Source: Brasenia schreberi (taxonomy: Eukaryota; Streptophyta; Magnoliopsida; Nymphaeales; Cabombaceae). From it: DNA of 64,000 bases. Position 1 is the first letter of the stretch. Each line of letters starts with the position of its first letter. Where the stretch lies: the NCBI GenBank assembly GCA_036023115.1, contig JAYKKT010000064.1:5942001-6006000 (forward strand). The letters run 5' to 3'. Made by a program: the position numbers and the translations under genes. Positions 24,404-34,715 of this stretch are shown in pieces. The notes under the pieces are model-generated. The model saw nothing but the letters and a program-made list of their open reading frames with translations. It ran no database searches and was not told the DNA's origin.

Positions 24404-26190
24404 TTTAAAAAAAAATTATTTTAGTTTACGATAAACTTTTGTTAGCATTCAAACTCCATCCGGGATCGAACTCATTTCGGGTCCTGTGTATGTACCAAGT
24501 GGGTTCGACTCGAGTATATTGGTTTGGTTCTTAGGGGGAACCCGACTCCCGTACGCGGGTTATCATCAGGTCATCATTACCCCATAATTTTGGCTTCAGC
24601 CACCGTCTCGGGCGGGTCATCTGCTCCCACAGAGGCCATCAAAGGCATCTGCTCCTCCACGTCGTACTATCTCGGTGCGGGCCCCACTGTGTCCACCGAC
24701 TGAGCCCGGTCAGGGGAAGGACGCGATCGGGCTCGAATCTGTGGGCTCGACCGTACTGCACCCACCAAGTATACTCGTTAAACGTGGCAGGACTTGAACC
24801 GTATGATGGTGTCATGCTGGCCGTCCATCTATGGTTCCCTTGACCAATGACAAACGTGACCTCCGGTGGTCATTTCTGTGACACCCATCATAAATGCGGG
24901 TGTCGTCGTCGGGGTACGAATCGTCAACGTCGGCTTCGAAATCGGCAAGTCTGGCCAAACCCACATCTACCCGACGCGGGTCAACCGAGTGCCAATTTTC
25001 TGCAACTGGTGACGTAGAGTCGTGTCGTTTCGGGTTCCTTAGAAACCAGTTAAAACCTGGGGTGGCTCAGCACAAGTTGGGGCCCAAAGCGAAAATTGGA
25101 TATAAAAATTTTGGGGCCTAAACGGTGGTATGATATAAGTGTCTAGAAGATTTTTGGGCCTATAACAAGTTTAAGATTTAGGGGTCTAAGGCGGTCGCCG
25201 TAGTAGCCTTACCCACAAGCCGCTCTTGGTTAAAACGAGAAAGACCTTGCTTTTCCTTCAAGAATTTGGGTGGACACATACACGGACGTTTCGAATCAGG
25301 TACATATCAGGTGTTATATTGGCAGCAATTTCGCGTGTTCATGTGTAGTGGTTTAATGGGTTCTAGAACAAGGAGATACAACTCCCTTCGCTGGAGGTCG
25401 ACCCAGAAAAGAAGAGACCTTCAAGTTCAAGGACCCTAGATCGATACAGGGGGTGCGCATCTAACTAGATCCAGCTTGCTAATAAAAAGGTTTAATGGGT
25501 ATTTACATGTCTTGAATTTAATTTATTAAAAAGAAGGTATTTTTTATATTAAATGAGCAAGGATTTGTTTCTTCAACTAATAAGCATCATCTAAAATATT
25601 AAATTTTCCAAGTTTAACGAGCCAGTTCGAGTTGAACTCATTTAGCCTCTTGCTTGTTGCGTCCTCGTCTTAAATGAGCAAGACAAGTTACAAAGCAGGC
25701 CCCATGGAGGAGGCTCAGCAACATAAAGTTGAGGGTTTCCCGCTCGGTTACGGTTCTAGGTTCGGTTAAACCACTTCGAAACTTCGAAGTTTTGGTTCAA
25801 ACTTTCGTGCCGACTTTAAACGGGTCATACTTTCCTTCTTTACTGCCTTCACTAATGGGAATAACACTTGTATTGTTTTCACCAATTGGTACATATCGCA
25901 TCTTATTGTGTTATATTATATAATTATACCATATCACACAATATTGTTAATTTTATAATTTATATCTTTTGTCTTTTTTCTACGAGCTCTTTTCGCTGGA
26001 AAAAAATATACAGTGGTGTACGTTGCTGTATCCAGTACATTGGTCCTAATACACCAGCTTTACTTTCTCTCTCTCTCTCTTCCTTCGAGGGTGGATCAGG
26101 GCCAGCTAAGTTATACAAGGACAGGAGAGAGATTCATGCCATTAATGCGGTGCTTGAAATAAATGGAGTGGTTTTCAAGTGATTCACAGG

Positions 26191-26227
<37 letters not shown>

Positions 26228-28054
26228 CACAAGCGCACGCACGCATTTATGTGTGTGTATGTTTGTTGGTAAATATTTATGTCCTTGTTCTGTGGAATAC
26301 GACGATCTCAACGTAAACTCAGAAACTTAGGATTGATAGTCAAAAAGTTAGCAGTACATGCATATATGAGCAGCACAATGCGCCAGAACTTCATCATTCT
26401 TGTTTTTACAAAATATACAGTGATCTGAGAATGTGTGGCTTTTTCTTGTTGAATTAATTATAATCCAACCCCTCTAAAGTTGGTTAATTTCTTCGAGTTA
26501 TAAATTAATTAATGGAAAGCATATGAACGAAGCAGCCATTCACTTTTGGTAGAATTTCATCAGCTTAATCACGCAGTGCAGGGCTTAGAACACTTGTTTG
26601 ATAGCAGAACTGTTAACTACATCAGTCTTGGACATCTTCTCTCTTGCTAAATCCTTGCTAATTTGCAATTACAATTTTTTAAAAAAAGGGAAGTTCCAAG
26701 CCTGAACTGGCGTGACGAAACATCATTTTCTCAACCATTTGATTTGGATCTGGCGATTCAGGCCCATTAAGACCGATTCTGACGATGTGTCTATGTATAT
26801 CGATAGACATGCTATTTGGGTTTTGAATTTGCACATGAATGCAAGCATTGCACGGAAGTTTTTAATGGGTCTTTTTCTAAGACCAGTTCTCCCATTTGCA
26901 ACGAATGTCCCATATCATATACCAAATCGGGATCTGTGTAACAGTGCAAATAGATCCATTCATGTATGATATGAGGTGACCGCAGTCTAGAAACTCCTTT
27001 GGGCCGGGGTGAGTAGCCCCTTGAATGTTTCGGGTCGGGAGAACTATGCATTATAGCCCATGGATCACACCATGTGCTATAGACTTTAAGTTGATCACAC
27101 CCACGGTTTGCCTCGAATTCAAGCTTTTGCATGTAAACTGATGTCTAAAGATGCTTGATTGATGACTTGCTTTGTTATATGATAAGGACTTTTTTTGTTA
27201 GGTTAGAAACACTTAAAGCAATCACTAATGGCGGATCTAACCATTTACATTACATCCAGGGTTTCAACCATGTGCGAAAGTGTTTTTCCATTGCGTCCAC
27301 ACACCTCGCCTCTATGTAGATCCGCCGCCACCGGTAACCACCACGAGTCTACCAAAATCTTTTAAACTCCAACAGAAACCTCATTATCTTTGGTCAATAA
27401 GTTGTATCTTGTGTAATATTAGCATTCAACTCTCAAAAAACAAGATCATACTTCATCATTCAACAGTGCAAGCTCACAAAAATAAGAGGGCAGTGTTAGG
27501 TTGGTCGATTCGGTCAGCCTAAATCTCAGTCGGACATCTCATCATGGATTGTGGATTGTAAAACTTATGTATATTTGACAAATATATGATAAATGGACAA
27601 TACTCTTGGGCAGATAGAATTGTTACTGAATAAAAGTGACTACAGAAGGTAACCATTTCTTTATTTATTCTTTGAAAAGACCGAATGTTGGACAATGCAT
27701 GCAAGAATCGTTGCTGGCATTGAATCTGTCGCAGATGGGTACGTTTCTTTAGTTACAGCAGCAGTAATAAATTAGCAGAAACGTTTAAATGTAAGAGAAA
27801 AGCCACACAATGACCACCCTGTGGCCTTTACTCCTCTCTCTGGATCCCCACCGTACGATGCATAAGGGTATCATTCATTTCATCGCCTTGTTCGATCGAC
27901 GACATCATAATAACCCAATCATGGGGAATTGCATAATACTTGTTTTAGTGACTAATATCTCAAACAAAGGGGAGGCTTTGCAGCATGTATGGCACGAGGC
28001 TCATTAATAACAGTGAAATTTCCTCATGCAGTCCCTTCTTTTTTGTTTTTTTTA
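24404..28054. other. Intergenic, with a GC-rich patch and microsatellites
   Basis: 24540-25120 is markedly richer in G+C and CpG than its surroundings but shows no gene I recognise. (CT)n runs lie at 26067-26082 and 26193-26224. A small MITE is at 27225-27331. Several open frames of 60-106 codons are unrecognisable and probably chance. Confidence 0.4.
27225..27331. mobile_element. Short MITE with TGGCGGATCTA-type ends
   Basis: The left end CTAATGGCGGATCTAACC is the inverse of the right end TGTAGATCCGCCGCCA. There is no coding capacity. Same end motif as the elements at 28110-28286 and 31388-31514. Confidence 0.55.
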
Positions 28055-28330
28055 AATTTCTTTTTGATAAGCAACTTGGGGTTCTGTCGGACGAGATGCA
28101 ATCTCCGGACAGTGGCGGATCTACATACATTCAGGCGAGTTAGGGCATTCACCCACATGAAAAACCAATAATAAAATATTTACAATGAATGATTGAATCC
28201 ATCGTCACTATAAATAGTTCTCTTTACTTTAAATGGTCGAATATGCAGTTGGCCTCACCTCATAAAAATTTTTAGATCTACCACTGGCTCTGATGTCGAA
28301 CTCATGACCTGCAATTTCTCACAGGGAGAG
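28055..28330 (-). mobile_element. Family 2 SINE split by a MITE
   Basis: On minus the right part reads GCAGGTCATGAGTTCGACAT (B-box region), and the left part resumes beyond 28110 as AACCCCAAGTTGC. The halves are separated by the 177-bp MITE at 28110-28286. Boundaries are approximate. Confidence 0.45.
28110..28286. mobile_element. 177-bp MITE with CAGTGGCGGATCTA terminal inverted repeats
   Basis: It begins CAGTGGCGGATCTACATAC and ends TTTTTAGATCTACCACTG; the terminal 14 bases pair with one mismatch. Ends of the type CAGTGGCGGA are common on plant hAT-derived non-autonomous elements. The flanking 8 bases do not match clearly, so the superfamily is inferred. Confidence 0.7.
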
Positions 28331-28424
28331 TAGCCTAATTTTTCCTCATGTCATACACAAGTTCTTTCATTACCAGATACATTTTTCGTGTTGACCTGTT
28401 TACTGCAGAGTAGACACGGCCGAA

Positions 28425-28735
28425 TTCTCAGTAAACCGGGACTGACGGTTTAAATCTTAAGAGTTCTCGCTTGCTTAAAAGAGTGAATGTAATTGAACTG
28501 GGAAAGTGGTCGATTCTTGTTACGGTTCATAACTATCACTCTCAGTTGCAGTTCTGAAAAAAACAAAAAAATAAAGAGAACTTTTTTTAAAAACCTATCA
28601 GTTGGAACCGGAACTGTTAGTTAAAAGCACCGGTCCGTGGGAGGAGTCCTATCGGACGGTTCAGGTTTTAGTTGTTTTTTTTGTCCCGATTCGGTTTTGG
28701 TTCAAAATTACAGCATCCGGTTCCGGACCATAAAC
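28425..28735. repeat. GGTTC/GAACC-rich dispersed repeat, copy 3
   Basis: Words such as GGTTCAGG, TTGGAACCGGAACTG and CCGGTTCCGG recur. It is related to the repeats at 10535, 12565 and 36535 by composition and phrase order only. Confidence 0.4.
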
Positions 28736-29064
28736 AAGCTCCCCATTTCATACTCTTCGAATTACGCTACACTTTATTAATGTTAAGTTCAACTGCTAAT
28801 GTTGATTATTTATTTTACACTTTAATTTTAATAATATTGTTTTAGCTCTCTCTTTTGTTTAAAACAATATATCTATGCCTTCCAACCCGGGGTAAAACTA
28901 AAGATTTATAAATTGAAAGTCAAAAGAAAATCAATTCCTTTCACACACTCGGCGCAATTTCCATCGATTCTTAGTTTCTCGGGTTGAGATATCTTCCGTC
29001 ATAGGATTAAACTCAAGAACAAGTTACATTGCTTAACAAAATGTCGACTTTATTGCAGAAGTTT

Positions 29065-29170
29065 TTTTTCTTGAGTACAATGGGGAAGACGAAGCTAGAT
29101 GTGCGCAGTGGGTATCGAACTCATGATCTTCAACTTGTGGATCGACCCATAGCCGGGTGATCTGTTGCTC
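29065..29170 (-). mobile_element. tRNA-derived SINE, family 2
   Basis: On minus it reads CACAAGTTGAAGATCATGAG then TTCGATACCCACTGCG, ending CCCATTGTACTCAAG followed by a run of As. This matches the head and tail organisation of the copies at 11037 and 21214. Confidence 0.6.
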
Positions 29171-29564
29171 GAAGTCCTGACTTCAGAATAGTCAGAAAGG
29201 TTTTAGGATTGGATCAGGAAAATCTAACATTTGAATATCAGACAAACCTACTGCATTAGGAAGTTACCCTTAATGCAAAGGTAGATCATGTACACGCAAA
29301 GAAACAGTGAGGCAGCTGGTGGGTGGCAATGCAGAAACCTGGGAAATGAGTGAGAGGGAGTGCGCGCGCACGCACACGTTTCCATGTTTTCCTCAATTAG
29401 TTTAAATGACATCATGCATTTTTGCAGCTTAATTAATTCTCCTTTAGGGGTCCGTCCGGACCTTTCCAAGTCCTCATTTAATACCTACTGTTTCTCTACA
29501 AAACCCCATTGATACTCTCATCTCTCTCACAAGAAGATGAGATGAAGAAGAGAAAGAAATAGTC

Positions 29565-29685
29565 TGCGTTTTGAGGGGGATGTTGGCTGGCTCGAGGCCG
29601 CACTGTGCATATATGGCTACCAATATGTATTGCTAAGGGTAGAGGCTTCGGACCAGGCTTCATTCCCTTCAAACATTTCAGGCCA
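29565..29685 (+). ncRNA. MIR166: MIR166 precursor 1
   Basis: The mature 21-nt miR166 lies at 29648-29668, beginning TCGGACCAGGCTTCATTCC and ending CT. The star strand is at 29577-29597 (GGGATGTTGGCTGGCTCG...), giving the usual 5'-star/3'-mature arrangement. The arms TTGAGGGGG and CCCTTCAA close the hairpin, and the loop is about 50 bases. The star differs from the common GGAATGTTGTCTGG form at two positions, adding a G-G mismatch and a G-U pair. Known role: miR165/166 directs AGO1- and AGO10-bound cleavage or sequestration affecting HD-ZIP III mRNAs, setting leaf polarity, meristem and vascular patterning. It lies 110 bases upstream of a second miR166 hairpin on the same strand, so both may come from one primary transcript. 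Confidence 0.95.
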
Positions 29686-29784
29686 GCCTTGTCTATATGC
29701 AGTTCTTGCGAGTGATGGAGGTTTCATTGTTCATTTCTTTCTTCTTTTTGGTGTGCTTCTCGCAGAACGGTCAGGCGAAGGCTT

Positions 29785-29890
29785 AATCAGTTGAGGGGAA
29801 TGTTGTCTGGTTCAAGGCAATATGGATTTCAAGTGATCTTATCGATGCCTAAGTGACCTCGGACCAGGCTTCATTCCTCTCAACGACATC
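29785..29890 (+). ncRNA. MIR166: MIR166 precursor 2
   Basis: The mature 21-nt form is at 29859-29879, TCGGACCAGGCTTCATTCC plus TC; this 3' variant also occurs in other plants. The star is at 29797-29817, beginning GGAATGTTGTCTGGTTCAAG. TTGAGGGG and CCTCTCAA pair at the base, and the loop is about 40 bases. Precursor 1 is immediately upstream in the same orientation. The two mature sequences differ only at their last two positions, so both should target the same HD-ZIP III site. I found no further miR166 copy downstream. Confidence 0.95.
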
Positions 29891-31387
29891 TCCCTTTCGT
29901 CTCCTTCATTCTCACTCTGGAGCGCTTGATATGGTAGCATCCCTTACATTTGTTCATTCTTGAGTGCTCTTTCATGGCTTTCGGCATCTTCAAGAGATAT
30001 AAACAAAAAAATGACCTATTTCTTTTAATTTCTTATATGAAATCTAGTAGAAGTGTTTTCTTTATATGATCTTTTCATTTTCTTATTACTTTTTTGCCTC
30101 CGAATACCATGAACTATAAACATCTCCTTTGTGTAGCTTATTCATGAAACAGATTGAATGAATTCTCATTCTTCTTGTGTCTCCAGGAACCATAACATAT
30201 ATGGAAGTCCCTATATTCTGCACTTTAGGAGTCAAAGTGATTTGCTTGTTCTATTACGTGATTCTTGCATGAGATATATCGACGCTCAGATCGACCATTC
30301 ACATTCTTCAGAAAATAAATCTTAAAGAAAAGGATCAATACTGCATGTGTCAAAGTTTGAGTATGTTGAGCTACTTTGCAGAGAAAGGACAATGTAACTC
30401 TTTTAGTTATTTGGATTTTCTTCTCTTAATTTGCTTAGTAGTTGCAAAAATGTTTGACATCGATGATTACATAAGTTACCGAAACAGACTTATTTCATGA
30501 TCGCTAAGACAAGATACTGTTTTGATATTTGTGATTTTGTTTGCATGCTCGAGTTCTCCGGCAATCTCTTCATCAAGGCGGCGGGATTTCCGGCAGCAGA
30601 CGGAGCTGCTTTCTCAAATGGAAGGCGCGAGTAGATGGAGAGGAAGAAGACAACAGTTGACGGATGGAGAAAGGTGTTGAAAAGTCCTCGAAGAGGAAAG
30701 CATCAGTGACTGAACGATAGTTTCTGATAATAGAAGCTCGGTAAGTACACCAGTGACAGAACCTGCAACTGCACCACACATATAACAATACCACAGCATA
30801 CCACCTCTGCAGTTCTTCCAAAAGTGTGAAAGACTACAACCATTAATAAAATATATACTTGTTTGCGGCATCTTCGGTGTTTATGGTGCAGGATGATGAA
30901 TTACATGTTTGCGGCATCTCTTATATGGGTTGAATTGCCCTAAGAAATGGAAAGAATAAAAATATGTGGATAAAAATGCATGCATAAAAGAACTTGTTGA
31001 CCGACTTTTGATCTGCTTTGATCATTTTGTTCACTATTATGAAGGGTTATAATAAAGAGACATCATCTGAGCTTACTTAATTTTGTTGATTAACTTGTGC
31101 TGGACTTCGATCATGTGGATCATTTTTGTTCACTATTAACTTGTGCCAATGCTTTGATCATACCCAGACTTTCTGGGTATGAGAGATCAATTTTGTCTAT
31201 TAAGGGGATTGCTTTACCTAACTTTGGATCTATCTCTGCTAAATCCAATGGCAGTTATCTACGTTCTAAGTCTATGTTAAGCTCTTTAAAAACTGTTGAT
31301 AGCAAAGATTGCAGACTCTGGAAAATGAAATAGTTGCTCGACTATGTTCAAACTATCCAATGCAAAAAAAAATTATCGGCAACCGAG

Positions 31388-31514
31388 GAGTGGCGGATCC
31401 ATAAACTTATTTCGGGTGAGGGGCTTCAAAAAATTTCATGTTTTCTTATATAAATTTTTTTAAAACTTTTGATGTCTGATCACCCCACCCGCCACAATGC
31501 GGATCCACCGCTGA
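31388..31514. mobile_element. Short MITE with TGGCGGATCC-type ends
   Basis: The left end GAGTGGCGGATCCATAAA is opposed by the right end ATGCGGATCCACCGCTGA. It shares the end motif with the elements at 27225 and 28110; the internal sequence is unrelated at first sight. Confidence 0.6.
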
Positions 31515-32333
31515 ACCCGGGGTTAAGCACATGTATGCATCTGTGAAAATATTTGGATAAGGACATATATATATATATCGATATAGAGAGAGAGATAAAT
31601 AAATAATCACTTGTAAACTTATTATATAATGGGGCACATGTCCTTAACCATGTGAGCTTATCTTTAATCATTCTTAAAGCAATTAAAGAGATGAATGGAA
31701 GCTAGAATTTTGAGCAGCTAACAATATCTTCTCAACGCATTGAATGCTTTGTGAGGATAGATGAGTAGTAAGTGTCAGGTCTTTTCTATATAGTCTATAG
31801 ATATCCGAAAGGGGTTACGGGAAACAAGAGATTCCACGCACATATACACAATTTTTCAGAGTTTGTCGTTGTGGGAGCCATGACTATGTGTGGTTCAGGC
31901 TCGAGAGGTAAAGGGCCTGCACGTCCTTCATTTATTATGAAGGCAATGGAGGTAGCCATCCTGACGTTTCTTGGAAAATGGAAAACTCATCAATCTACAC
32001 TTTTATCTCTATGTCTATGCTCTCGTTGTCTCCATCATCTCTCTCTCTCTCTCTTATATAAAAGAAAAGAAATAAGCAATGCAAGAAGCAGCGTAGTCAG
32101 TCAAAAGACATCTGTGTGTGAGAGAAGCTATTCTTAGCCAAAAGAAATAAGCAAATTCTTGAAAGCTGCCTTGTCAAAAGACATCTGGTGAACAACTCTC
32201 TCTCAAGCACAGATTTAAGTTCGGCCCAAATGGACAAAATGGAAAACCAGACAAATTAACACTTCTTATTCTTCAAGCACTCTTGGAGTACTCAACAAAC
32301 ATAACGCACAGTTGGATTTGCTAGCTATAATAC

Positions 32334-32460
32334 CGTTTTTTTTTTCCAAGACGATGCTGAAGCCTAACACACCCACTCACACATGAACCCTCTGAGGACC
32401 AAACTCCCCACCAACAGCAACGCCCGTAGAACGCCCTGCGGTTGAGCTAACGGTCTGGGT
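32334..32460 (-). mobile_element. tRNA-derived SINE, family 1
   Basis: On minus it reads GCACCCAGACCGTTAGCTCA, continues to a decayed B box, and ends GTTAGGCTTCAGCATCG followed by a run of As. GCTATAATAC flanks it at 32324-32333 and 32461-32470. Confidence 0.85.
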
Positions 32461-33564
32461 GCTATAATACGGGTATTTAATTTCATAGCTATTACGTAAA
32501 GCTTAACTACAGTGAGCTATTCACCCCAACCTAAGGAAGTTCCTAGATCCATGGCCTTTTCTCAAGGTGAGTTGTCGAGAATGGTGGTGGTGGTGGTGGC
32601 GGCATGGATATCCTCGGCCACCTTCTTGCTCCAAAATGGTTGGTGAATCGTCGAGAAAAAACACACAGGCTTTGTATAAGTCATTGGCTTAATGCAGATT
32701 ATTACAATTACAGACTGTAAGTGATGTAACTTAGCTGCCTCTTAGGAAAAAATTTCTCCAAAGTACAGATGATGTCTATCTAGAAAGCATGCACAGATCT
32801 TTCAGTAAGAGACATGGAGGCCATTGGGTTAGTGGAAGCTTGTGCTACCTTCCTCGATACTTGATGTGTGTTTGATTTCTGGTGCATGTCCCCTACTAAA
32901 TACATATGAACTTATAACCATAGTTGAGGAACTATATTTCTGTTATTAATTTGTGAGTTACATTGATGCTTGAATTTTTATGCGAGTCGGGATAGCAACA
33001 TGAGAGAGGAGGTGCTTGGATTTTCTTACGAAACCCATGAGTTCACGAGTTCAGTTCCTTTGGCTCACTTTCCTCATTTTTTTTCTCAAAGCGAATCTAT
33101 AGAACTCTAATTCCACGCTAACAATGGTTTTTGCATTTGATGCATAACGAAACTTGGAATTGTGAGTATTGAAAACCGAGATCCAATTTCTCTAGAACTT
33201 TGTATTAAACATGCCATGAGGTAGCAATGCCACTAGACCAATTACTGATGATAGCCCTTTTGATCTAGTTGGATCTACATCCGGTTTCAACCGGCCACCA
33301 TCACCACCGTTAGCTTTAGTAGTTGAAGATTTTTTAGCTTTCAAAAGAAGGGAGAGAGAGAGAGAAGAAAAAGAAGGACAAAATAAACATTCTTAGCAAT
33401 GTGGTCGTCAGTACAGCAATTACCAATCACACAAGACACTTCTCTTCTAAGATACATGCCACGCCCAGTAACAATGTATCTTCAATTTAAGCTCTTATTC
33501 AAGATTGACATACAGACCTACAATAACATGCATAGATAGTGAAACGGATACATGCAAGAGGGGT

Positions 33565-33778
33565 CTAGGTGCAATATGCCAGCCCAGACCCACAATACCC
33601 ATGGGGGCTGCAGCAAGGAAGGCCAATATGGTTGCAGACCACTCTATAGACACCCGGTGCACCGCAGCAGGGACCATCTGGCACAGACCCCCTTGATCCT
33701 GGGCCACAATCGGCATTGCCACAAGCACCACCAGAGCCACCAAGGCAAGCACCATTGCATTGCCTTCTTTCCCTCCAT
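33565..33778 (-). pseudogene. Secreted cysteine-rich, hevein-like peptide gene, frameshifted
   Basis: The sequence begins at a strong ATG context (GCCATGGAG, 33778-33776) and has a second ATG at 33755. From 33755 one frame gives a clear signal peptide, MVLALVALVVLVAMPIVAQ. The next frame, open from 33687 to a TAG at 33567-33565, contains CNHIGLPCCSPHGYCGS and then GLAYC. The latter fits the chitin-binding type 1 pattern CC-S-x2-G-x-C-G-x4-Y-C, with one extra residue in the preceding spacer. Upstream in that frame sits an additional CC pair, so the core has two CC motifs. Signal and core are out of register by one base, and the first ATG is in a third frame. Two single-base losses, each beside a short homopolymer, would account for this. 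That fits either recent decay or assembly error. A TATA box lies 107 bases upstream. Known members of this fold are small secreted chitin-binding defence peptides; function here is inferred. Confidence 0.6.
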
Positions 33779-33884
33779 GGCTCTCCTGCCTATAAAGCAA
33801 AAAATTAACACCAATATTTAGTCAATATAAGCTGAAGGAGCCCTCTCAGCTTGCTTGATGGGGGAGTCTAGCCACATTGCACGT

Positions 33885-33891
33885 ATTTATA
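33885..33891 (-). promoter_or_regulatory. TATA box of the cysteine-rich peptide gene
   Basis: Minus-strand GTGTATAAATACG is a near-ideal plant TATA box. It predicts a start site near 33855 and a short leader of about 80 bases, consistent with a compact single-exon defence-peptide gene. Confidence 0.6.
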
Positions 33892-34544
33892 CACATAGTC
33901 TGAATGAAGGAGTAGAACTGCCAGCTTAAAACTCCATCGAATATGTTAATATAGACTCTACCACTGTTGCTTATCTTGAATAATGTATCGACCATAATGA
34001 TATATGAAAGAAGAAATATAAATCGAGAGCATAGTCCGTGCACACACCAATCTATGTTTAAACATTTTTAGGATCAATCTATATTTAAACATTTTTAGGA
34101 ATCTCAACGGTTCGATTGGCGAGATTGACGATTGAAATTCAAATTTCAAAACAAAACCAAGAAATCGCGCAAGGAGCTATGGCTTTCTCGGCTAGCGGCT
34201 CGACTCATAAGAACCTTCAAGTTGAAAGGCTAACAACCGGCGACCCGATACTCAAGGTTTTCGAAAGAATCTTCAACCTTCAAGCACATGCTAGCCCTGT
34301 TACTTCTCAGCATATTGTTAATGAATAAAGACGACCAAAAAGCGTCTTGACACAAATTATAAGCTAATCCATTACTTGCTTTTACGTTTTGCTTTGCAGA
34401 TTTGAGGCATCTTTAGGACCATCTGAACGTTTTCTTGCCCTTATTCTTTTACTCAATTTGGAAAGTTGGTCTTTCATGAAAGTTGCCTCTGTTTCCTGTG
34501 ATGTCATTGGGTTAACGTCACTATGATACGTTCAATTCGTTCGG

Positions 34545-34715
34545 ATCCATCACGGATCCAGGTAGGTTCAGTTTCGGGTCCAACTCCAACATGCTAATAC
34601 CGAATCCAGATATGGATCTATGGAAAGAGGAAGCAAACCCCATGTCCCCATAAGGAAACCATAAGCCAAATATGAAAACATACTAGATTTTAATGTTCTT
34701 TAGTTCAATTTTTCG
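34545..34715 (+). repeat. Dispersed direct repeat, copy A
   Basis: It shares GGATCCAGGTAGGTTCAG, AATCCAGATATGG, CATACTA and adjacent text with 36845-37015 in the same order and orientation. Divergence is considerable. No terminal repeats were identified. Confidence 0.65.

Larger units (their letters stand above)
29891..33330. other. Intergenic downstream of MIR166, possible primary-transcript tail
   Basis: A more GC-rich patch at 30550-30740 ends at a consensus-like donor AGCTCG|GTAAGT on plus and might be an exon of the MIR166 primary transcript or another non-coding RNA; this is speculative. The rest is AT-rich with a MITE (31388), a SINE (32334), a (GGT)n run at about 32582-32600, and unrecognisable short open frames. 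Confidence 0.35.

Noticed and set aside
24894..25121. 75-codon plus open frame in the GC-rich patch
   Set aside because: Ser/Thr-rich, no family resemblance, no splice partners; open frame expected from high G+C.
30573..30871. Overlapping minus open frames downstream of MIR166
   Set aside because: Two registers are open at once with no recognised motif; the plus-strand donor at 30740 is better evidence, and even that is weak.
33495..33755. The 101-codon open frame as the true product of the cysteine-rich locus
   Set aside because: After the signal peptide this frame is hydrophobic and featureless, whereas the next frame holds a chitin-binding cysteine signature; the long frame is probably incidental.
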